Source: an uncultured Flavobacteriaceae bacterium
GTDB taxonomy: Bacteria; Bacteroidota; Bacteroidia; Flavobacteriales; Flavobacteriaceae
DNA: 64,000 bases
Direction of reading: 5' to 3'
Assembly: GCA_947500445.1 (NCBI GenBank)
Contig: CANMSB010000008.1
Coordinates: 86,715-150,714 of the forward strand
Both the position numbers and the translations under genes were made by a program. Below the pieces are notes generated by a model that was not told where the DNA came from, did no database searches, and saw only the letters and a program-made list of their open reading frames with translations. Shown here in pieces: positions 35,089 through 44,385 of this stretch (its first letter is position 1; every line of letters begins with the position of its first letter).

Positions 35089-36579
35089 ATGGGGCTCAAT
35101 ACTAGGATCATATTACACATCATGGGGCTGTTGTTGCTCTGTAATGGAGGCTTTATGCTCATTGCGGCCTTGGTTAGTGGCCTGTATCGCGACGGTGCTA
35201 CCTTGGGCATAACCGTTGCCGCGATCACGACCTTGTTCGTTGGGGTGTCCGCCATGTATTTTACCAGGGGGCATAAAAAAGAGGTAAAACGAAAAGAGGG
35301 GTATCTCATCGTAACCTTTGGTTGGGTTATCATGTCCGTATCGGGAATGCTTCCCTATGTTTTTTCTGGAGCGGTACCCGGTATTACCAATGCTTTTTTT
35401 GAGACCATTTCGGGGTATACCACCACGGGGGCCTCTATTTTAGACGATATTGAGGCGCTTCCTGAAGGATTATTGCTTTGGCGAAGCCTAACCCATTGGA
35501 TCGGGGGCATGGGTATCATCGTTTTGGCAATTGCCATTTTGCCCTTGTTGGGTATCGGGGGCATGCAACTGTTCGCCGCAGAGGCGCCCGGTCCGAATAC
35601 CGATAAACTTCACCCAAGGATTACCGATACCGCCAAGCGGTTGTGGCTCATTTACTTTGGGTATACCGTTGCGGAGACCCTGTTGTTGAAGCTTGCGGGA
35701 ATGACGTTTTTTGATGCCGTCAACCACTCTTTGGCCACCCTTTCTACCGGTGGTTTTTCTACCAAAAATTTAAGCGTTGCCTATTGGAACGATCAACCGC
35801 TCATTCAGTACATCATTATCCTTTTTATGTTTTTGGCCGGGAGTAATTTTGTATTGAGTTATTTTGCCTTCAAAGGGAAGGTGCAAAAAATAATCCGGGA
35901 CGAGGAGTTCCGTTTCTATGCGATATTCATTTTCGGTTTTGCCATTTTGGCCGCTTTTGTGGTGTTTTTTAAAGCGAACGTGCCCATTACGGAATACCAC
36001 CCCATGGTTTTCGGGGAAGCGGAGAGCGCTTTTCGCCATTCGTTGTTCCAGGTAATCGCAGTGATTACTACGACCGGTTTTGTTACCGCGGATTTTACGA
36101 GCTGGACACCCTTTTTGACCGTTTTCTTTTTCGGGTTGATGTTTCTTGGCGGTTCCGCAGGATCCACCTCGGGCGGTATGAAAGTAATGCGCCATCTGTT
36201 GATCATAAAAAACGGTCTTTTGGAGTTCAAGCGAACACTTCACATGAATGCCGTTATTCCGGTTCGGTACAACAATAAAACCGTGAAAGAACATATCGTT
36301 TACAACATTATCGGCTTTTTTGTACTATACATGTTGTTGTTCATTATCGGTTCTTTGGTGCTTGGCGCGCTAGGTCTCGATTTTGTTTCGGCCATAGGGG
36401 GTGCCGCCTCGTCATTGGGGAACGTAGGTCCTGCTTTTGGAAGTTTAAATCCTTTGAGCAACTTTAACGGATTACCGGATCTTGGTAAATGGTGGTGTTG
36501 TTTTTTAATGTTGGCGGGCCGTCTGGAACTGTTTACGGTACTGATTATCCTTACACCCTATTTTTGGAAACGCGTATAG
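35089..36579 (+). CDS. trkH: TrkH-family potassium uptake channel subunit
   Basis: 496 aa integral membrane protein with about ten TM helices and four selectivity-filter loops: GYTTTGASI, STGGFSTKN, TTTGFVTAD and SLGNVGPAFG. It forms the K+ pathway with TrkA as regulator. The ATG begins at the base right after the trkA stop codon (TAGATG), so the two are translationally coupled. Confidence 0.95.
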   Translation: MGLNTRIILHIMGLLLLCNGGFMLIAALVSGLYRDGATLGITVAAITTLFVGVSAMYFTRGHKKEVKRKEGYLIVTFGWVIMSVSGMLPYVFSGAVPGITNAFFETISGYTTTGASILDDIEALPEGLLLWRSLTHWIGGMGIIVLAIAILPLLGIGGMQLFAAEAPGPNTDKLHPRITDTAKRLWLIYFGYTVAETLLLKLAGMTFFDAVNHSLATLSTGGFSTKNLSVAYWNDQPLIQYIIILFMFLAGSNFVLSYFAFKGKVQKIIRDEEFRFYAIFIFGFAILAAFVVFFKANVPITEYHPMVFGEAESAFRHSLFQVIAVITTTGFVTADFTSWTPFLTVFFFGLMFLGGSAGSTSGGMKVMRHLLIIKNGLLEFKRTLHMNAVIPVRYNNKTVKEHIVYNIIGFFVLYMLLFIIGSLVLGALGLDFVSAIGGAASSLGNVGPAFGSLNPLSNFNGLPDLGKWWCCFLMLAGRLELFTVLIILTPYFWKRV

Positions 36580-36602
36580 CCGAAAACAAGTCAAGCTTTG
36601 GG

Positions 36603-36839
36603 TTATCCTTCATGGAGCGCATCAAATTCCTTCCTTTTGGCCTGAAACCAGGTTTGCATTCCTTCCGGTGACTGCATGATGTGCTTTATGTCGTTCATCG
36701 CCTTCAAATGATCGGCGTCTTCCTTTTCGAACATTTCCATACCGTGCTTTTTACTGAGTTCTGCCATTTCTTCGAACGTTTCCGCTTGAAACGCCATGTC
36801 GCAAGCCCCTCCCAATTGTTTGCACGTCATTGTTTTCAT
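36603..36839 (-). CDS. DUF1059-like small protein
   Basis: 78 aa: MKTMTCKQLGGACDMAFQAETFEEMAELSKKHGMEMFEKEDADHL then a helical tail. The Cys-x6-Cys pair with the following TFEE...KHGMEMF fits what I remember of DUF1059 proteins, small soluble proteins sometimes called metal-binding. No signal peptide. Convergent with trkH (23-nt gap) and monocistronic. Function not established. Confidence 0.7.
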   Translation of the reverse strand: MKTMTCKQLGGACDMAFQAETFEEMAELSKKHGMEMFEKEDADHLKAMNDIKHIMQSPEGMQTWFQAKRKEFDALHEG

Positions 36840-36961
36840 GTCACTGGTTTTGTTGGCCGAACGGTTCGATTAGAAAGGACCGTACCCCAATCACTCCTTA
36901 CCGAAAATCGGGATATTGCGTTGAAAAATAAAGGTTTATGGCCGTAATAAAAACGGTTTTG

Positions 36962-38155
36962 TTACCCGGCCAAAGCGTTTTTGATCCTTTTGATGGCCTC
37001 ACGGATTTCCTTTTCGGCCGCCGCATACGAAATACGGATACTGGCACCGTTTCCAAAGGCATCCCCGGTAACCGTGGCAACATTGGCGTGTTCCAACAGA
37101 TACATGGCAAAATCCGATGCGTTGTTTATCGTTACGCCATTAATGGTCTTTCCAAAGTAAGCGGTGACGTCCGGATAAACATAAAAGGCACCCTCAGGGG
37201 AGTTGCATTTAAAACCATCGATACCGTTCAATAACCCTAAAATAAGACTTCTACGCACTTTAAACTCGTCCACCATATAGGAAATTCTACTTGGCGACTC
37301 GGTCAATGCCGTAATTACGGCCCGCTGTGCGATACAATTGGCACCGCTGGTAACCTGTCCTTGTAATTTATTACAGGCGCGAGCGATGTAACTAGGGGCA
37401 CCGATATAACCGATACGCCATCCCGTCATCGCAAAGGCCTTGGCCACACCGTTAACGGTTACGGTACGCTCGTACATGTCCTCAAATTCGGCCATGGAGG
37501 CATGGGCCGTAACCCCATAATTGATGTGCTCGTAAATTTCGTCGCTCACAACAATAATTTGAGGATGCTTTTGCAGCACATCGGCCAGCGCACGGAGTTC
37601 TTCCTTACTATAGATCGAACCGCTCGGGTTGCATGGTGAGCTATACCAAAGCATTTTGGTTTTCGGGCTAATGGCCGCCTCCAGTTGCTCCGGTGTCATT
37701 TTAAAATCATTGTCAATGGACGTCGGCACCTCTACGGGAACGCCATCGGCAAGTTTTACGATATCGCTATAACTTACCCAGTAGGGACAGGGTAAAATAA
37801 CTTCGTCCCCCTTGTTCAAAATTACTTGGGCGACGTTGTAAAGGGATTGCTTGGCACCTGTAGAGACCACAATCTGACTACGCTCGTACCGAAGTCCGTT
37901 ATCACGGTCAAATTTGGTGATAATGGCATCCTTTAGCTCCACATAACCGTCGACCGGCGTATAGGAATTGTAATCTTCGTTCACCGCTTGTATAGCGGCT
38001 TCTTTTATATAATCCGGAGTATTAAAGTCAGGTTCCCCAAGGCTAAGGCCTATAATGTCTTTTCCCGAAGCTCTTAGCTCACGTGCTTTTGCCGCCATTT
38101 CCAAGGTGGCCGAAGGGGTTACGTTATTGATTCTTTCGGATAATCGCTCGCTCAT
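36962..38155 (-). CDS. Pyridoxal-phosphate aminotransferase, aspartate aminotransferase type
   Basis: 397 aa, fold type I. GLSLGEPDFNTPDYIKEAA is the class I N-terminal substrate motif, YSSPCNPSGSIYS the NPxG loop, DEIYEHINYG the PLP-binding Asp/Tyr, and NGVAKAFAMTGWRIGY has the Schiff-base Lys; the C-terminal SIRISYA holds the carboxylate-binding Arg. Closest to bacterial aspartate or prephenate aminotransferase Ib; substrate choice cannot be settled by eye. Flanked by a DUF1059-like gene and, upstream, a terminator-palindrome region. Confidence 0.92.
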   Translation of the reverse strand: MSERLSERINNVTPSATLEMAAKARELRASGKDIIGLSLGEPDFNTPDYIKEAAIQAVNEDYNSYTPVDGYVELKDAIITKFDRDNGLRYERSQIVVSTGAKQSLYNVAQVILNKGDEVILPCPYWVSYSDIVKLADGVPVEVPTSIDNDFKMTPEQLEAAISPKTKMLWYSSPCNPSGSIYSKEELRALADVLQKHPQIIVVSDEIYEHINYGVTAHASMAEFEDMYERTVTVNGVAKAFAMTGWRIGYIGAPSYIARACNKLQGQVTSGANCIAQRAVITALTESPSRISYMVDEFKVRRSLILGLLNGIDGFKCNSPEGAFYVYPDVTAYFGKTINGVTINNASDFAMYLLEHANVATVTGDAFGNGASIRISYAAAEKEIREAIKRIKNALAG

Positions 38156-38321
38156 TGCTAGAGGTGTTTTTGTTTATGTTGAACCGGACCAAAAGGGCGC
38201 CCGTTCCATTTTGGTCAAAATTAAAACTTTTGGGATTCTTTTGGGCATGAAGATGGAGGATTCTACAATATTGATCGCGATTGTGTAAAATCATCTTATA
38301 CCAATGTACCGTCGGCGCCAT

Positions 38322-38349
38322 AAAAAAACCGCTCCGTTTCCGGTGCGGT
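38322..38349 (-). terminator. Rho-independent terminator of desaturase gene
   Basis: On the minus strand ACCGCACCG-GAAA-CGGAGCGGT (one mismatch) followed by seven T. It lies about 55 nt after the stop codon at 38404. Confidence 0.75.
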
Positions 38350-38356
38350 CCTACGT

Positions 38357-38392
38357 TTTTCAAAGAACTCGTTTAAACGAGTTCTTTGAAAA
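38357..38392. repeat. 36-bp perfect palindrome with AACTCGTTTAAACGAGTT core
   Basis: Arm TTTTCAAAGAACTCGTTT followed directly by its exact reverse complement, no spacer. It lies between the desaturase stop codon and its terminator. The inner 20 bp (GAACTCGTTTAAACGAGTTC) matches the arms of the inverted repeat at 15643-15802. Confidence 0.85.
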
Positions 38393-38403
38393 CCAGCGAG
38401 CCG

Positions 38404-39504
38404 TTAGTATTGTAAAGAAGGCTGTTTCCCCAGTTCTTTTAAATGCTTGAAATGGGATATCACGGCCTTTCGGGTCGTTTTATATTCGTGGTAGGGAAGG
38501 TTGAATTCCTTTGCGGTCTGTTTTACGATCTTTGAGATCTTGGTATAATGAATATGGCTGATGTTCGGAAAAATATGGTGTTCCACCTGGTGATTCAAAC
38601 CTCCGGTAAACCAATTGACAATTTTGTTTTTGGTTCCAAAATTTACCGTCGTGAAAAGCTGGTGTATGGCCCAGGTGTTTTTCATGTTTCCTTGGGCATC
38701 GGGTAATGGAGTGTCCGCATGATCGATGATATGGGCCAATTGGAAAACGACGCTGAGGATGACCCCGGCAACATAGTGCATTACAAAAAAGCCCAATAAA
38801 ATTTTATACCAGGCAATATCCAAAAAGACCAATGGGATAACGATCCATATGGTTACGTAAAGCAATTTTGTAACCACGAGCGTACTCCAATTAACGGCGG
38901 GGCTGGGCAACTTTCCATAGGACAGTTTGCGTTTCATATACCGGTACATCTGCTGAAAATCGGTGGTTATCGCCCAGTTAAAGGTCAATAGGCCGTAAAG
39001 GAATACAGAATAAAAATGTTGGAAGCGATGGTGTTTTTTCCATTCGGCATGTTTTGAAAAACGTAGGATGCGACCTGCCTCCATATCCTCGTCATGCTCG
39101 TGTATGTTCGTATAGGTATGGTGTAGTACGTTGTGTTGTACCTGCCAATTGTAAACGTTACCGGCCAAAATATAAATGCTGCTCCCCATAAGCTTGTTTA
39201 CCCATTTTTTGTTGGAGTAAGAGCCGTGATTACCATCGTGCATTACGTTCATGCCCACACCGGCCATACCAACGCCCATAACCATGGTCAGTAATAAATT
39301 GGCCCAGTTGGGAAGGCCAAGGGTAAGAATCAAAAAATAAGGGGTGAGGAAAAGGGCGAACATGATTACCGTTTTCAGGTGCAATTTCCAGTTTCCGGTC
39401 TTTTTTATGCTATTTTCTTTAAAATATTCATTGACCCTTTTGTTCAAGGTCTTGAAAAACTGCGCGGAATCTTTACGGGAAAACCGAACGGGACTTGCAT
39501 TCAT
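38404..39504 (-). CDS. Membrane fatty acid desaturase (acyl-CoA / acyl-lipid)
   Basis: 366 aa. Three His boxes of the diiron desaturases are intact: HDGNHGSY, HNVLHHTYTN and HQVEHHIFPN; the last, with Q in place of the first H, is typical of front-end or linoleoyl-CoA-type desaturases. Four to six hydrophobic helices place it in the inner membrane. No cytochrome b5 domain is fused. The frame extends upstream to 39636, but MNASPVRFSRKD at 39504 is the natural start. Probably adjusts membrane fluidity. Single gene with its own terminator. Confidence 0.9.
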   Translation of the reverse strand: MNASPVRFSRKDSAQFFKTLNKRVNEYFKENSIKKTGNWKLHLKTVIMFALFLTPYFLILTLGLPNWANLLLTMVMGVGMAGVGMNVMHDGNHGSYSNKKWVNKLMGSSIYILAGNVYNWQVQHNVLHHTYTNIHEHDEDMEAGRILRFSKHAEWKKHHRFQHFYSVFLYGLLTFNWAITTDFQQMYRYMKRKLSYGKLPSPAVNWSTLVVTKLLYVTIWIVIPLVFLDIAWYKILLGFFVMHYVAGVILSVVFQLAHIIDHADTPLPDAQGNMKNTWAIHQLFTTVNFGTKNKIVNWFTGGLNHQVEHHIFPNISHIHYTKISKIVKQTAKEFNLPYHEYKTTRKAVISHFKHLKELGKQPSLQY

Positions 39505-39594
39505 AAAACTATTTTTTTGTAAATATAGGGGCAATCGTAGGAAAAGGTATGAAAGCTTTCTTAAAATGCTAAAAATTAACAAGCTCGAATATAC

Positions 39595-39602
39595 TATTTT
39601 TG
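39595..39602 (+). promoter_or_regulatory. -7 element of rsmG promoter
   Basis: TATTTTTG, exact match to TAnnTTTG. Transcription would begin near 39609, excluding the in-frame start at 39600 and supporting ATG 39621. Confidence 0.55.
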
Positions 39603-39620
39603 CGGCAGATAGCTGCTGGT

Positions 39621-40265
39621 ATGAAAGAAGAAACACTTTTTAGATATTTTCCGGAGATGACTCCCGAACAACGGGAACAATACCGACAATTGGCCCACCT
39701 TTATCAGGATTGGAACCAGAAAATAAACGTTGTTTCCAGAAAGGATATCGATGAGCTTTATCTAAGGCATGTCCTACACTCCCTGGGCATCGCCAAGGTA
39801 CAACGCTTTCTTCCGGGTAGTACCGTATTGGATGTGGGTACCGGAGGTGGTTTTCCGGGAATCCCCTTGGCGATCATGTTTCCCGAGGTGCACTTTACAC
39901 TTGTCGATTCCATCGGGAAAAAAATAAAGGTCGTAAACGAAGTAGTCAATGGACTTGAATTGAAAAACGTGGTCGCCATCAATGCAAGGGTAGAAGAACT
40001 AAAAGAACAGTTCGATTTTATTGTAAGCAGGGCGGTTGCCCCCATGCCGACCTTTACCCGCTGGACCAAGGGGAAAATAAAAAAAACCGCTGTTCATTCA
40101 CGCCGCAACGGTATTCTCTATTTAAAGGGCGGCGACCTGTGCGAAGAGCTCAAGGACTACCGCAATGCGCAGCTCTTTAATTTGACCGATTATTTTGAAG
40201 ATCCCTTTTTTGAAACCAAAAAAGTCGTGTATCTCCCCATAAAATTTAAGGGAACTGCTGATTAA
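39621..40265 (+). CDS. rsmG: 16S rRNA (guanine-527-N7)-methyltransferase
   Basis: 214 aa. LYQDWNQKINVVSRKDIDELYLRHVLHSLGI is the family N-terminal signature and VLDVGTGGGFPGIPLAIMFP the SAM-binding motif I; VEELKEQFDFIVSRAVAPMPTF follows. It methylates G527 of 16S rRNA, the modification whose loss gives low-level streptomycin resistance. Divergent from the desaturase gene. The start is supported by the -7 box at 39595. Confidence 0.95.
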   Translation: MKEETLFRYFPEMTPEQREQYRQLAHLYQDWNQKINVVSRKDIDELYLRHVLHSLGIAKVQRFLPGSTVLDVGTGGGFPGIPLAIMFPEVHFTLVDSIGKKIKVVNEVVNGLELKNVVAINARVEELKEQFDFIVSRAVAPMPTFTRWTKGKIKKTAVHSRRNGILYLKGGDLCEELKDYRNAQLFNLTDYFEDPFFETKKVVYLPIKFKGTAD

Positions 40266-40425
40266 ACCCGGTTTGCGCGTTGGAACTTTGTCATGAAATT
40301 CTAAAATGAAAAGAAAATCGAGTGTCTTCCGAATTGGGGCTCGGGATACTGCTGGTGCTGGCCAATAAGGGTTCAGGAGGTGCCGTATTGGTTTTACCAA
40401 AAATGATGACATGGCATAACTTTCC

Positions 40426-41397
40426 CTAGTTTTTGGAAACACGTTCCGCACCGCGAAACACTCCCTTTTTATCACCGACATTAAAGTCGCCAATAGTGGA
40501 GAAGCTCTGGGGGTCGGCATCCTGGAGCCATTGGTCTTGATAAAATACTTTTTTATGGTCCTTAATGTAGTACGTTCCGATAATTTCGGTGGTACTGGCA
40601 TCAAGATCAAGGGGTTCAGCCCCATAAAAGATACGCGCGCCTATTTGCACGTAGGCTTCGTTCAAAAGCCGTACCGTTTCACCGGGCGCAATAGGTATGG
40701 GAATTATATCGGTGTCTTCTTCGTTACCGGTATAATGGTTGACAAAAACGGTGTTTCGATCCATCGCATAATACCGTTCGTGTAGGATTTTAAAAGAACC
40801 GACGTCTGCCGATACGGACTTAAAGTTTGATAGGGCGTGGTAGTAAATGCTGTCCTTGTCCCTGCTGAAACTTTCCCCTAAGGTCTCAAAACTGTTATAA
40901 TCGACGGGCACCTTTTGTTGACGGTAAAAAAAGTTTTCATCGTCTTTGGCCCAAAGGTAATCTATGGCTTCGTAGGTGGCGGGGTCTGCCCCTTCGATCT
41001 TAACAGGGACAATGCTTTTAATTTCGGCACCATATTCCTTGCTAAATTGATACACATGATTGCGGTCCAATCCTATCATGGACATGTAGAACCCTTCTTT
41101 GGCGTGAAATGTTTTTAGGTCAACTTTACCCTCGGCGATCGGGTGTTGCATAAAATAGGCCCGATGCTTGTCTGTTGCCAAATACCGGGTCAATACCTTA
41201 AAACTGGAAACATCCGCGTTCATAGGGGTATTTGCCAGTTCGAACCAGTTTCCCATGGGACTGTAGTTGATATCACTTTTCTGCTTGTTGTAGTAATGGC
41301 TGTCGGACTTTTTTTCGTCCACAGGATTGCCGAGCGGCGAACAACTATTGATAAGCCATAATAGCGGGGCAAACACTATTTTTAGAAAGGTTTTCAT
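40426..41397 (-). CDS. DKNYY-family lipoprotein
   Basis: 323 aa. Lipoprotein signal ending LLWLINSCSP (Cys19 counted from ATG 41397; another ATG five codons upstream is possible). The mature part is a series of about 45-residue modules with D-K/R-x-x-[VI]-[FY]-[YF] signatures (TDKHRAYFM, LDRNHVYQF, KDDENFFYR, RDKDSIYYH, MDRNTVFVN, KDHKKVFYQ, GDKKGVFRG), as in DKNYY repeats. Each module pairs a DK turn with a 'DxxSF' strand. Role unknown; likely on the periplasmic side of a membrane. Confidence 0.85.
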   Translation of the reverse strand: MKTFLKIVFAPLLWLINSCSPLGNPVDEKKSDSHYYNKQKSDINYSPMGNWFELANTPMNADVSSFKVLTRYLATDKHRAYFMQHPIAEGKVDLKTFHAKEGFYMSMIGLDRNHVYQFSKEYGAEIKSIVPVKIEGADPATYEAIDYLWAKDDENFFYRQQKVPVDYNSFETLGESFSRDKDSIYYHALSNFKSVSADVGSFKILHERYYAMDRNTVFVNHYTGNEEDTDIIPIPIAPGETVRLLNEAYVQIGARIFYGAEPLDLDASTTEIIGTYYIKDHKKVFYQDQWLQDADPQSFSTIGDFNVGDKKGVFRGAERVSKN

Positions 41398-41684
41398 TGT
41401 GATTCTTGTCATGATTCAAAGGAATGGTGATTTCGAACGGTATTCTTTAACGGGAAAACATGCAGGACATTGTATAGTGGCTAATTCCCTTTAAAATGAG
41501 CCGATCCAAGCTTGTTGGTTGTCCCTTTGTTTTTTTGCAAGCGTTTTGTGAAGGGATTATTATACCATTTCAAAGCAAAATGGTATCACGTATCGAACGT
41601 ACACGGTCGACAAATCAAAAGGAAGCTGCATTGTTACCTATTTTGATAAGCCAGGTTAAATTCGATCAACAGGAAAATTGGCAC
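41398..41684. other. Intergenic with one short inverted repeat
   Basis: The 344-nt gap between the DKNYY and DinB genes holds the inverted repeat at 41562-41586 and a terminator at 41685. A 75-codon plus-strand frame runs through both hairpins and is not counted as a gene. Confidence 0.35.
41562..41586. repeat. ATACCATTT-family inverted repeat
   Basis: ATACCATTT and AAATGGTAT, 9-bp perfect arms around CAAAGCA. It is nearly the reverse complement of the copy at 58441-58466. Confidence 0.7.
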
Positions 41685-41721
41685 AAAAAAGCCTTCGATG
41701 CGTTAGTGGCACCGAAGGCTT
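41685..41721 (-). terminator. Rho-independent terminator of DinB-family gene
   Basis: On the minus strand AAGCCTTCG ... CGAAGGCTTTTTT, stem of 8-9 bp with a 15-nt loop and a T-run, 20 nt after the stop codon at 41742. Confidence 0.75.
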
Positions 41722-41741
41722 GATCGTTAAATGGTAGTTTC

Positions 41742-42254
41742 CTACTTGCTCCAGGGCGGTACCACATCGTTGGAACGGGCATAGGCGATCAATTGTCCCT
41801 TATGCTCCCCGTTGTGCTCCATAATGGCCAATAACCCGGCCAACATGTTCATTTTAGCGAAACCATAATCGACCTCTTCACTGAATTTGGCCGTCTCCAC
41901 TTTTGTGATATGTGCAAGGGCGAATTCATTGGATTGCTTTAAAGCGGCTAAAATGTTGTCCTTTCCGGTTATTTTGGAAAGCCCCATCATGTCTACCGTT
42001 TCCGGTGGAGGAAAACCCATTTTCGACAGGATAAAGTAGTTGCCTCCGGCGATATGCAATAGTGCCTCTCCAACGGAGTTGACGCCTTCACTGGGGCGCC
42101 AGTTGTACTGGTCCTCTGAAAAGGCTTCAGCCAATTGAACTACTTGTGCCTGATTTCCCTGCAAAACTCCTTGAATGGTGGTTTGGGTCAGATTTTCCTG
42201 TGCCGAAACCAAGCCCGAAAAGGCAAGGAATAGACAAATTGCGATTTTTTTCAT
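41742..42254 (-). CDS. Secreted DinB-family protein
   Basis: 170 aa with signal peptide MKKIAICLFLAFSGLVSAQ. The rest is the DinB four-helix fold with the metal-binding His pattern: one in ALLHIAGGNYF and two in MEHNGEHKGQL. DinB-type proteins include metal-dependent thiol transferases and many uncharacterised members; the signal peptide places this one in the periplasm. Function unknown. Single gene with its own terminator. Confidence 0.85.
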   Translation of the reverse strand: MKKIAICLFLAFSGLVSAQENLTQTTIQGVLQGNQAQVVQLAEAFSEDQYNWRPSEGVNSVGEALLHIAGGNYFILSKMGFPPPETVDMMGLSKITGKDNILAALKQSNEFALAHITKVETAKFSEEVDYGFAKMNMLAGLLAIMEHNGEHKGQLIAYARSNDVVPPWSK

Positions 42255-42410
42255 TTTCTTATCGTTATGGTTGCTGATACTTTTATGGCCTCTCCATAGA
42301 AGCGTCTAAAGGTACTCAAAATCATTGAGAGCTTGATTTTTGCCAAATTAGGGGCTTTACCCAAGAAGCAATGATATCTGGGGAAATGGCCTCTAGCCTG
42401 TCCGTATGCC

Positions 42411-44039
42411 TTACCCTAAAAACGGATAGCGATAGTCCACCGGTGTAACAAACGTTTCTTTGATCAAACGTGGGGATACCCAACGCAGCAAATTCTGTGC
42501 AGATCCCGCTTTGTCATTGGTGCCCGAAGCCCTGCCGCCACCGAAAGGTTGTTGCCCTACTACGGCCCCAGTGGGTTTATCGTTGATATAGAAATTTCCG
42601 GCACAGTTTTGCAACACTTTCGTAGCTGTTTCAATAGCATATCGGTCGGTAGACAGTACTGCTCCCGTTAAGGCGTATTCAGAAGTGCTGTCCACTAATT
42701 TCAAGGTATCCTCCCATTTCTGATCATCGTAAACATATACGGTTACCACAGGGCCGAACAGCTCGGTTTCCATGGTAGTATATTTGGGGTCGGTGGTGAC
42801 GATCACCGTCGGTTCTACAAAATACCCCTTGCTCTTATCATAATTTCCCCCCGCAAAAATTTCGGCATTGGAATCTTTTTTGGCCTGGTCGATATAGCGG
42901 GCCAATTTATCGAACGACCCTTCATGGATGACGGCCGTTATAAAATTGGACATGTCCTCGGGAGAACCTGGGCGGTTAAAAGAGGCGATATCTTCCTTTA
43001 CCAAATTTAAAATTTCGGTAGCCGTCGATTTTGGGAGGTACACTCTGGAGGCCGCGCTACACTTTTGCCCCTGAAACTCAAAGGCCCCTCTAGTAATTGC
43101 GGTGGCAACCTGTTTTGTGTTAGCGGAGGGATGTGCGATAATAAAGTCCTTTCCTCCAGTTTCCCCTACTATTCTAGGGTAGGTGCGGTAGGTATCGATA
43201 TTGTTCCCGATCTGCTTCCATAGCGCTTTGAACACATGGGTAGAACCGGTAAAATGTAAACCTGCAAAGTCGGTACTAGCCAATACGGTGTCGGTAACCA
43301 TTACCGGGTCGCCATAAACGACATTGATTACGCCATCGGGAAGTCCGGCTTCCTTAAAGACATCAACAATGACCTTTGCCGAAAAAATTTGGCTGTCGCT
43401 CGGTTTCCACACAACAACGTTCCCCATCATTGCGGCGCTTGCGGGAAGGTTTCCTGCTATGGCGGTAAAATTGAAAGGAGTAATGGCATATACAAAACCT
43501 TCTAGAGGGCGGTACTCCACCCGGTTCCAGATCCCTTCGGCCGAATCGGGCTGCTCCTCATAGATCTGGGACATGTATTCCACGTTAAAACGCAGAAAAT
43601 CGATAAACTCACAGGCGGCATCTATTTCCGCTTGATGAATGGTTTTCGATTGCGCGATCATGGTCGCGGCATTGATCTTGGCCCGGTAAGGTCCGGCAAT
43701 CAATTCGGCGGCCTTCAAAAAAATGGCCGCACGTTGCTCCCAAGCCAGGTCGGCCCATTGCCTTTTTGCTTCCAAACAGTTGGCGATCGCCTTTTCTACA
43801 TGTGCTTTTTCGGCAATGTGATAGGTGCCGACCACATGCGCGTGGTCATGGGGTGGCGACATTGTTGCGGTATTGCCCGTTGTTATTTCCTCGTTTCCGA
43901 TATACAACGGTACTTCGACCTTGCCGTTAAAATAGGCTTTATATTGTTGTAGCACCGACTCTCGTTCGGGAGACCCCGGAGCGTAAGCTTTTATAGGTTC
44001 GTTGAATGCGGTCGGTACTTGGAAAAATCCTTTGCCCAT
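42411..44039 (-). CDS. pruA: L-glutamate gamma-semialdehyde dehydrogenase
   Basis: 542 aa, length of stand-alone 1-pyrroline-5-carboxylate dehydrogenase. It oxidises glutamate semialdehyde to glutamate with NAD+, the second step of proline catabolism. ITPFNFTAIAGNLPASAAMMGN, VGETGGKDFIIAHPSAN (general-base Glu region) and FQGQKCSAASRVYLP (catalytic Cys) are intact, as is the C-terminal GQQPFGGGRASGTNDKAG. No proline dehydrogenase gene is adjacent. Confidence 0.95.
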   Translation of the reverse strand: MGKGFFQVPTAFNEPIKAYAPGSPERESVLQQYKAYFNGKVEVPLYIGNEEITTGNTATMSPPHDHAHVVGTYHIAEKAHVEKAIANCLEAKRQWADLAWEQRAAIFLKAAELIAGPYRAKINAATMIAQSKTIHQAEIDAACEFIDFLRFNVEYMSQIYEEQPDSAEGIWNRVEYRPLEGFVYAITPFNFTAIAGNLPASAAMMGNVVVWKPSDSQIFSAKVIVDVFKEAGLPDGVINVVYGDPVMVTDTVLASTDFAGLHFTGSTHVFKALWKQIGNNIDTYRTYPRIVGETGGKDFIIAHPSANTKQVATAITRGAFEFQGQKCSAASRVYLPKSTATEILNLVKEDIASFNRPGSPEDMSNFITAVIHEGSFDKLARYIDQAKKDSNAEIFAGGNYDKSKGYFVEPTVIVTTDPKYTTMETELFGPVVTVYVYDDQKWEDTLKLVDSTSEYALTGAVLSTDRYAIETATKVLQNCAGNFYINDKPTGAVVGQQPFGGGRASGTNDKAGSAQNLLRWVSPRLIKETFVTPVDYRYPFLG

Positions 44040-44069
44040 GGTTCACTGATTTTGAGTTTGTAGTTGGGG

Positions 44070-44077
44070 CAAATTTA
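44070..44077 (-). promoter_or_regulatory. -7 element of pruA promoter
   Basis: TAAATTTG on the minus strand, 30 nt before the pruA ATG. Confidence 0.5.
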
Positions 44078-44385
44078 GCTTTAGTAAACGAGATTTAATG
44101 GGAAGTATAACACCATTTTAACATTAAAACACTCAGAGCGTAATCGTAGTTGAGATTTCCCTGAGGGTCTATTGAAAATCATGTTGGGAAATTCCATACG
44201 GAAAGTAAAGAGGTCTAACACCCAGCGGTCCACTTTCTTTATCTTTTTTTCCTAGTGGTTCGGACGAACCTTTTATTGCAAATGGGTCCAATATTCAGGT
44301 AATGCAATAGCGTTTACTTAACCGTCCCAAAAGCAATGTTAGTAATCGACTATCGATAGAGGACAATGCGAAAATGATGTATTGC
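44078..44385. other. Intergenic, nothing recognised
   Basis: Between pruA and apaG. A stretch around 44107 (ACACCATTTTAACATTAAAA) faintly recalls the ATACCATTT repeats but has no second arm. No gene or RNA seen. Confidence 0.35.

Noticed and set aside
41496..41723. 75-codon plus-strand open frame between the DKNYY and DinB genes
   Set aside because: It passes through an inverted repeat and a terminator hairpin, which explains its sequence better than coding does.
44106..44126. Further member of the ATACCATTT family near pruA
   Set aside because: Only one arm is similar (ACACCATTTTAACATT); there is no matching second arm.
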